Positions 59,385-64,000 of a stretch of DNA of 64,000 nt are shown here, piece after piece. The translations under genes were made by a program, and so were the position numbers. The notes under the pieces were generated by a model that saw only the letters and a program-made list of their open reading frames with translations, was not told where the DNA came from and made no database searches. This stretch comes from a virus. Positions within the stretch are counted from its first letter, which is position 1; each line of letters opens with the position of its first letter. The stretch is taken from IMG/VR virus record IMGVR_UViG_3300032251_000002, positions 1 to 64,000 of that record; one strand, written 5' to 3'.

Positions 59385-59975
59385 TTACCCCCTTTCATTA
59401 TATAATACAGAAATATTAGAGTTAAAAGGTTTACCTTTTTTTCCCCAAGCTTCAATCTTTAAACTCTCATTAAACTCAACAGGTGAGTTTATTAAGTAAA
59501 GTTCTGGGAAAGGACTAACTGTTGGTAGAAATTTACCATTTATCTTACTAAATGATGAGTATGTAACATACTTACTTATACTTCTATAATATCCACCAAC
59601 AATACTTTTATTATAATTATATGTACCTTGAGGAACTAATCCAATTAAACCACTATTGTTTCTAGAGTCAAATCTTAATTCAACTCCATCAATAGTTATA
59701 ATAACATTTGAATCTGATGTTCCTTCTGCCATAAAGTATGCAGAATTTATAACACCTTTAGCATTGGTTAGATTAACTAGTGTAGTCATATATGAACCAA
59801 AACCAATTCTACTTTGCAATGATAATTCATTGATAAATTTCTTTGTATTTACTACAACTTCATTTTCAATATTATCATGCATATTACTAACAGCTTGCTT
59901 AATCTCATCAGCAACTATTTTAGTTTGGTCTAGGGTTTCCTTATCAGCTATAAATATTATATCTCCCTTTGCCAT
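59385..59975 (-). CDS. hypothetical protein, probable tail fibre/baseplate
   Basis: A 196-residue protein: helical N-terminus (KETLDQTKIVADEIKQAVSNM, coiled-coil-like) then a beta-rich C-terminal domain (TIDGVELRFDSRNNSGLIGLV, VEFNESLKIEAWGKKGKP). This coil-plus-beta layout is common in tail fibres and baseplate tips. No family recognised. AAGGAGG precedes the ATG. Confidence 0.5.
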   Translation of the reverse strand: MAKGDIIFIADKETLDQTKIVADEIKQAVSNMHDNIENEVVVNTKKFINELSLQSRIGFGSYMTTLVNLTNAKGVINSAYFMAEGTSDSNVIITIDGVELRFDSRNNSGLIGLVPQGTYNYNKSIVGGYYRSISKYVTYSSFSKINGKFLPTVSPFPELYLINSPVEFNESLKIEAWGKKGKPFNSNISVLYNERG

Positions 59976-59989
59976 TTAAATACACCTCC

Positions 59990-60145
59990 TTATAATAAGT
60001 CAGCTAACTTATCAAAATCTTCCATTAAAGAATTCTCACTAAGAATTCCATCTTTTATTTCTTTTTTAACTTTTTTCTTACTTTTCATAGAGGTACTGTC
60101 AATCTTATTAGTATTGTCTACTATCTCTTTATCATTAGATTTCAC
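59990..60145 (-). CDS. small lysine-rich protein, 51 aa
   Basis: A short gene with GTG start after GGAGGG. The product is Lys-rich in the middle (MKSKKKVKKEIK) and acidic at its end (NSLMEDFDKLADLL). It overlaps the end of the 60135-60533 gene by 11 bases. Function unknown; possibly a small virion or scaffolding peptide. Confidence 0.55.
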   Translation of the reverse strand: MKSNDKEIVDNTNKIDSTSMKSKKKVKKEIKDGILSENSLMEDFDKLADLL

Positions 60146-60533
60146 TAGTTCCCTCCACTTCTCTGTCAACTCTTTTATCAGTTCTAATTCTTAGAACCTT
60201 TAAACAATCTTCCAGATGCTTAATAGCTTGTTCATTCTCATCACATTTGTAAGGAGATTCTTGAAAACATTGAAGACGTTTAACTACCATACTTATTAAG
60301 TCTTCGTTAGCAACACCATTTACACCATTTTCTTTAATTGGACCTTTTTGGAATTTAACTACAGAAACAGGTGGTATAATTTCTACATTTTCAAACTGTT
60401 CAGAATTCTGTATATGTTTAAGTGAAGGCTCTACAATAAATAAATGTGGTGCATTAAATTCAAACTTATCTGTATCTTCATGACTTATTGTAGTGTAGTT
60501 ATCTGTTAAAAATTCATTAATTAATTTCTCCAT
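60135..60533 (-). CDS. hypothetical protein
   Basis: A 132-residue alpha/beta protein with a Pro/Val-rich central part (VEIIPPVSVVKFQKGPIK) and a helical, acidic C-terminus (NEQAIKHLEDCLKVL). No family recognised. GGGGGG RBS. It sits in the minus-strand operon after the secreted small protein. Confidence 0.55.
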   Translation of the reverse strand: MEKLINEFLTDNYTTISHEDTDKFEFNAPHLFIVEPSLKHIQNSEQFENVEIIPPVSVVKFQKGPIKENGVNGVANEDLISMVVKRLQCFQESPYKCDENEQAIKHLEDCLKVLRIRTDKRVDREVEGTSEI

Positions 60534-60542
60534 AATATCCCC

Positions 60543-60671
60543 CTAGTTATATTTTTTCTTTGATTGCTTTGTTTCTTTAATTTCAATTGCAATATATGCA
60601 TCAGGCATTACTGCATTAGTTGTACATAAAATTAAAGATATTAATAGTAATATTACTAAAACTCTTCTCAT
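60543..60671 (-). CDS. small secreted or membrane-anchored peptide, 42 aa
   Basis: A short gene with GGGGTGG before the ATG. The product starts MRRVLVILLLISLILCTTNA, a signal-peptide-like hydrophobic stretch, then a short polar tail ending KKKYN. There is no lipobox, as Cys is preceded by Leu. It may be a tiny membrane or secreted peptide; function unknown. Confidence 0.6.
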   Translation of the reverse strand: MRRVLVILLLISLILCTTNAVMPDAYIAIEIKETKQSKKKYN

Positions 60672-60719
60672 CTTTCCACCCCATATCTTTTTAATTTATA
60701 GTTAAAAATCAACTTTTAT

Positions 60720-60920
60720 TTAAAAATTATCTTCTCCATCATGGACATATTCAGATATTTCATTTTCTTTCATAAACTTAGTAACCTTCTTTTTCAATTC
60801 AGTACCAACTTCCCTATTACCTTTCTGAATTCTTTGTATGTTCCCTTGAGGAGTCGAAGAGTAACTTATGCCAGCTACAAGATGTTCCCTTAAAAATAAA
60901 GCTTTTTTTCTAACAGACAT
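60720..60920 (-). CDS. small hypothetical protein, 66 aa
   Basis: A 66-residue, basic helical protein (SVRKKALFLREHL; TELKKKVTKFMKENEI) with a Ser/Thr/Gln linker (ISYSSTPQGNIQRIQKGN). The ATG at 60920 follows AGGAGG; a second ATG two codons upstream sits closer to it. It lies after the thermonuclease in the operon. No domain recognised. Confidence 0.55.
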   Translation of the reverse strand: MSVRKKALFLREHLVAGISYSSTPQGNIQRIQKGNREVGTELKKKVTKFMKENEISEYVHDGEDNF

Positions 60921-60931
60921 AAACAATCCTC

Positions 60932-61372
60932 CTAATCTTTATTAAGTACATCACCTATCATTAATTTAACAGTATCTATCATCTCATTAAGCATTCCATA
61001 GTTCCAAGGATTTCTCTTACCACCAGTGTATTCTCTAGCTAATCCCATTCTAAGTAATTTAGCATTAATAGATTCTGTAGATTCTCTATGTTCATAGATA
61101 GTACCTAATAATCTACCATATTTGCCTGTATTACCATCTAACTTAGTTGTAATATATACATACTTACCTTCAATCTTTTGTTGAAGGTACGCTTTAACTG
61201 ACAGACCAGCGTCTTTTTCTAAAAGATTCTTAGTTCTACATTCTGGTGTATCAATACCTAGAACTCTAACTCGTTCCTTATAGGTGATATCAAAACCTAA
61301 ATCAAATTCAACATCAATAGTATCTCCATCTACTACTCTTAAACACATGGCTTTGAAATTATATAATTCCAT
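60932..61372 (-). CDS. thermonuclease (SNase-like)
   Basis: A 146-residue staphylococcal-nuclease-fold enzyme: VDGDTIDVEFD (residues about 14-24), RVRVLGIDTPEC with the catalytic Arg and Asp (about 34-46), and YGRLLGTIYEHRE (about 85-97). No signal peptide, so it acts in the cytoplasm or is packaged. It could degrade host DNA/RNA during infection. It follows the HD-RNAP-like fusion gene by 8 bases. Confidence 0.88.
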   Translation of the reverse strand: MELYNFKAMCLRVVDGDTIDVEFDLGFDITYKERVRVLGIDTPECRTKNLLEKDAGLSVKAYLQQKIEGKYVYITTKLDGNTGKYGRLLGTIYEHRESTESINAKLLRMGLAREYTGGKRNPWNYGMLNEMIDTVKLMIGDVLNKD

Positions 61373-61380
61373 AAGTCCTC

Positions 61381-62883
61381 CTATTTCTTCTCATACTTCT
61401 CTCTAGATAAATCTTTCTTATTTTTATTCTTAAGAGTTCTATCTAATGCTAATCCACCTGTAACTAAATCTGTCATTATTCCAGCACCCATAAAGTATAC
61501 ATCAACTGTATTTAATGTTTGCTTATCACCTAAATCTGATTTAAGGTCTTTTAACTGTAAGTATCCTTGTTGTGATATTTGTTTATACATCTGCATTTTC
61601 TTTTTACTATCATCAGCTCTTGGTCCAAAGAATTCTTTTAAAGCTTCCTCACTACCATAAGTCATTAAAGCATAGTTCTCTGCATCTGTAATTCTTGCAA
61701 TCTTATCGTTACCAGTAACTTGATTAGTCTTCATATTTCTAGACTTAATGTCAAGTGAATAACTATTCTTTTTACTAAGTATCTGTTGTAATCTTCTAAG
61801 GTGAAGATATCCCACAGGTACTTTAGTTTTACTTCTAATTGGCTCGTCTTTATTACCATCATGTTTGTAGTAAACATACTCTTCAAGTGGAACGTTTAAG
61901 AAATTAGCAGCTTTCTTGATAGTCTTAAGGTCAGGTTCATTCTCATATGGAATAATCTCTAAATAAAAATGTTCATTTTCATCTTTCATAAACTTTTTAA
62001 TCCATGTAGTAAATTGTGTATTACTCATTGACTTAAAGAAACCTTTATACTTTTCACCATTCTTTCCAGTTTTGTCAAGAAGATTCATAGTCTTTAATAC
62101 CATGTCTTCAATCTTTTTTCTTTTAGAAGTAGTTATAGTTTGAGCTGCTTCATTAAGAAACTCATTACCATCCATAACATCATAGAATCCTTCTAAGTGA
62201 GCCTGTTGACTCTCGGTAAGAATAAAATCTGAACTCTCAGTAATAAAACCTTCATCTTTTAACTGTAAGAAATACTTATACGATTTATCTCTACTGTCTA
62301 ACATGGTGTATATTTTATTAAGTTCTAACTTTCTAACTTCTTCAGTCTCTTTAAGATGATATTTAACATAACCTTTTCTACCATATTTTTCAGATAGATG
62401 TTCATAAACTCTTTCAAAATGTTCTTCTTCAGATAATTCTGGATTGTTATGCTTGCCAAAGTTATATGCTCTTTTAAACATAGTATCTAAATTATCACTT
62501 CTATCTGCATCAGATACAACCTTACCATATAAACTTCTAGGTGGATGTTTAGAACTAGCTCTGTGGTCTTCACAAGCTTGTGCTATAAGTTCTATAGTAT
62601 CTTTATCAAATATAGTTCTTAAGAATGTATCTTTTCTAACTATCTTACCAGATTCTATATGATGTACGTCTCTGTTCTTAGATAATCCTGTATCATGAAA
62701 TGCTGCAATAGTATACACTATATTCATATCAACATCATCTTTTAAAATCTCAGCAATCTTAAGTGAATCGTTTATAACACTTGTTACATGATTTACATCA
62801 TGACCTTTATCAAATTTTTTATACATCGGAATTATCTTATCATTGATGTATTTGATTAAACTTTCATTTAATTCGTTTAACAT
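61381..62883 (-). CDS. HD phosphohydrolase domain fused to an RNA polymerase beta C-terminus-like segment
   Basis: A 500-residue two-part protein. N-terminal HD domain (about residues 5-190): GHDVNHVTS, HD pair in AAFHDTGLSK, ACEDHRASS, VSDADRSD, the metal-binding set of HD phosphohydrolases. C-terminal part (about 341-432) reads as the end of RNA polymerase beta: KHDGNKDEP (matches DGRTGEP), VPVGYLHLRRLQQI (matches VTVGYMYMLKLNHL) and AENYALMTYGSEEALKEF then ADD and QMYKQI, with the same spacing as E. coli beta EVWALEAYGAAYTLQE ... SDD ... KMYKNI. The catalytic-lysine region of beta is absent. This is therefore a non-catalytic beta-end module, perhaps from a second polymerase (such as a virion one) whose other parts lie elsewhere. 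GGAGG RBS. Confidence 0.7.
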   Translation of the reverse strand: MLNELNESLIKYINDKIIPMYKKFDKGHDVNHVTSVINDSLKIAEILKDDVDMNIVYTIAAFHDTGLSKNRDVHHIESGKIVRKDTFLRTIFDKDTIELIAQACEDHRASSKHPPRSLYGKVVSDADRSDNLDTMFKRAYNFGKHNNPELSEEEHFERVYEHLSEKYGRKGYVKYHLKETEEVRKLELNKIYTMLDSRDKSYKYFLQLKDEGFITESSDFILTESQQAHLEGFYDVMDGNEFLNEAAQTITTSKRKKIEDMVLKTMNLLDKTGKNGEKYKGFFKSMSNTQFTTWIKKFMKDENEHFYLEIIPYENEPDLKTIKKAANFLNVPLEEYVYYKHDGNKDEPIRSKTKVPVGYLHLRRLQQILSKKNSYSLDIKSRNMKTNQVTGNDKIARITDAENYALMTYGSEEALKEFFGPRADDSKKKMQMYKQISQQGYLQLKDLKSDLGDKQTLNTVDVYFMGAGIMTDLVTGGLALDRTLKNKNKKDLSREKYEKK

Positions 62884-62895
62884 AATTAATCCTCC

Positions 62896-63147
62896 CTAAC
62901 TAGTACTACTAATAAACTTCACTTTATCTTTAGGAAGTTTTTGTATGCTGTCAAAGAAACCACTTCTAGCTCTATGAGTATATGCAAAGAATTGACCTTT
63001 ATCAGTTTTACCTATTGAACATTGAATAGTTCCAAACCTCTCTTTTATCTCATCTCTTTCAGCAAGTGTTAATGATACTTTATTTATTTTACCTTCAGAT
63101 AAAAACAATGAATTTTCTTTTAAAAACATCTGTTTTTCATTAAGCAT
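62896..63147 (-). CDS. small hypothetical protein, operon head
   Basis: An 83-residue protein with a basic/acidic helical N-terminus and a strand-rich middle (GTIQCSIGKTDKGQFFAYTHRAR). No family recognised. It is the first gene of the 57-63 kb minus-strand operon; a class II motif (63172-63183) lies about 25 bases upstream. Confidence 0.6.
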   Translation of the reverse strand: MLNEKQMFLKENSLFLSEGKINKVSLTLAERDEIKERFGTIQCSIGKTDKGQFFAYTHRARSGFFDSIQKLPKDKVKFISSTS

Positions 63148-63171
63148 ATGAATCCTCCTTTATTGATTAAA

Positions 63172-63183
63172 TAATGTATTGTT
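63172..63183 (-). promoter_or_regulatory. class II promoter motif, 57-63 kb tail operon
   Basis: Minus strand AACAATACATTA, about 25 bases before the ATG at 63147. Confidence 0.5.
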
Positions 63184-63207
63184 ATAAAGCGTAATTATAA
63201 ATCCATC

Positions 63208-63222
63208 AAACATATATTATAA
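63208..63222 (+). promoter_or_regulatory. class I promoter motif, small RNA candidate
   Basis: CAAACATATATTATAA-like (core 63213-63220). No ORF downstream; the structured RNA candidate and a terminator follow. Confidence 0.6.
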
Positions 63223-63227
63223 TAATG

Positions 63228-63438
63228 AACTTACTAATCCTAATTATATAATATTCTAAAGTAATGAAAGAAACCACAACCCTTTTGTTATGTTTAGTTA
63301 GCATTAGTAAGATTACCCCTATAGAGGTTTGATATAAAATGAAATGCTATTAAGCCCAGCATTGAAAGTTGTGTCTTACCTTTATTTAGATTTGAAACCA
63401 TCCTAACCTTCTCAGTTAGGATGGTTCTTTTTTTTTAG
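63228..63438 (+). ncRNA. candidate small structured non-coding RNA (about 210 nt)
   Basis: No + strand ORF follows the class I motif, yet the segment ends in a perfect 12-bp hairpin (63396-63407/63415-63426) and a U-run. Inside, complementary segments can pair: CTTACTAAT (63230-63238) with ATTAGTAAG (63303-63311), CACAAC (63275-63280) with GTTGTG (63368-63373), AATGCT (63343-63348) with AGCATT (63358-63363) and a CTATAG-centred hairpin at about 63316-63331. Promoter, structure and terminator together suggest an expressed RNA, unrelated in sequence to the larger RNA at 5960-6547. The 5' end is estimated. Confidence 0.55.
63396..63436. terminator. bidirectional terminator, small RNA / 63435 gene
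   Basis: Perfect 12-bp stem AACCATCCTAAC/GTTAGGATGGTT, with a long T-run on the + strand. Confidence 0.75.
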
Positions 63439-64000
63439 TAATTACTAAACAACGCTTCTAAGTCAATGTCTTCAGACTTAACTTCAGAATCATCATTACC
63501 ACCAAAAATAGATGGTTTAGTTTTCTTAACTTCTTTACGTTCTTCTTTAAACCAATCAATATTGACATCTTCATCATTAAATAAAGAAATCTTCTCTCTC
63601 TTCTTAAACTTACCCTTAGCAGACTCAACACTATCCATAACTAATTTAAGTCTATCTTCTGGGAAACTTAAACCTGTAAGAATAGATACAATATAATTCT
63701 TATTGTCATCTGCAGAATAATATCCTTCAAATGTTTCAATTGGTTGACCAATATTTTTATGGAAAATATCATAATCGATAAACTTAGTTGCTTCTTCTTG
63801 AAGTTCGAAGATATATCCACTTCTTTTAATTACTTTATCATACTGTAAAGAAGCAAATATACTTGAATTCCAAGATGAGTCTAATGCTTCTGCAATAGTT
63901 TCTGAATCATTAATTTGATTCATAACAGTTACAGTTATTGACATACAGCCTGGAGTAAACATTAATTTAGATAAATCTTTACTATCCATATTACCATACT
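63435..64000 (-). CDS. C-terminal part of an unrecognised protein (runs off the window)
   Basis: The frame continues to the right edge and no RBS precedes the ATG at 63989, so the start is probably outside the window. At least 184 residues are seen: a mixed alpha/beta region with SWNSSIFASLQYDKVIKRSGYIFEL, then a Lys/Glu-rich linker and an acidic tail ending DIDLEALFSNY. The tail looks like a short clamp- or partner-binding peptide. The convergent terminator (63396-63426) also ends this gene. No family recognised. Confidence 0.6.
   Translation of the reverse strand, partial: YGNMDSKDLSKLMFTPGCMSITVTVMNQINDSETIAEALDSSWNSSIFASLQYDKVIKRSGYIFELQEEATKFIDYDIFHKNIGQPIETFEGYYSADDNKNYIVSILTGLSFPEDRLKLVMDSVESAKGKFKKREKISLFNDEDVNIDWFKEERKEVKKTKPSIFGGNDDSEVKSEDIDLEALFSNY

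Larger units (their letters stand above)
63148..63227. other. divergent control region between the tail operon and the second RNA candidate
   Basis: Eighty bases with no ORF hold a minus-strand class II motif (63172-63183) driving the tail operon and a plus-strand class I motif (core 63213-63220) driving the RNA candidate. The arrangement mirrors the divergent control region at 38568-38839. Confidence 0.6.

Noticed and set aside
59390-59990. Plus-strand frame 59656-59979 as a gene
   Set aside because: Antisense to the probable fibre gene 59385-59975 and without RBS.
1-64000. tRNA genes, CRISPR arrays, insertion sequences, integrase
   Set aside because: No T-arm/acceptor patterns, no regularly spaced repeats and no transposase or integrase motifs were seen on either strand.

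Overview
This 64 kb window is an AT-rich, gene-dense segment of a large (probably jumbo) contractile-tailed bacteriophage. Nearly every gene has a strong GGAGG-type ribosome binding site, TTG and GTG starts are used alongside ATG, and there is an LLH-type holin and a lipobox lipoprotein, which together suggest a low-GC Gram-positive (Bacillota) host. No tRNA, integrase, transposase or CRISPR array was seen. Both window edges are inside the genome: the last gene runs off the right edge and the first may be cut on the left.

Layout. 0.4-9.8 kb (+): C-terminal half of a family B DNA polymerase, a probable ssDNA-binding protein, a HAD 5'-nucleotidase, an N-terminal RNA polymerase beta' fragment, a roughly 600-nt structured RNA candidate, a macro-domain protein and an SbcC/gp46-like ATPase. 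10.0-16.7 kb (-): dCMP deaminase, the N-terminal half of the DNA polymerase (3'-5' exonuclease plus motif A), and a cluster of small alpha/beta proteins. 16.8-35.7 kb: virion genes of the T4 type (portal, tail tube, sheath, terminase, major capsid, acidic core-like protein, prohead protease, neck candidate), a holin, a GroES-like protein and a membrane metallopeptidase. 35.7-44 kb: lipoprotein, RNA polymerase beta N-terminal fragment, HU, HD-GYP phosphodiesterase and hypotheticals. 44-57 kb (-): NAD-dependent DNA ligase, RNA 2'-phosphotransferase (KptA/Tpt1), C39-like cysteine peptidase, a LemA plus TPM-like membrane pair, Nudix, more small alpha/beta proteins, RNA polymerase beta C-terminal fragment and a UvsX/RecA recombinase. 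57-64 kb (-): small tail/fibre-like and membrane proteins, a thermonuclease, a protein joining an HD phosphohydrolase domain to an RNA polymerase beta C-terminus-like segment, and a second structured-RNA candidate on the + strand.

How it fits together. The phage encodes a split multisubunit RNA polymerase of the kind known from phiKZ/AR9-type jumbo phages, although its virion genes are T4-like. Two repeated upstream motifs match what I recall of the promoter classes of those phages. One is TATATTAT in an AAACATATATTATA-like context, ahead of replication, transcription and small early-type genes and both RNA candidates. The other is AACA-N6-TA, ahead of portal, capsid, protease, core, terminase, sheath and other late-type genes. 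I infer a two-stage transcription programme driven by phage polymerases.

Most unusual points: the two promoter classes; a DNA polymerase split between motifs A and B with its halves on opposite strands about 10.5 kb apart; the HD-RNAP beta fusion; two unannotated structured RNAs; KptA together with a macro-domain protein; and an expanded family of small proteins with variable inserts.
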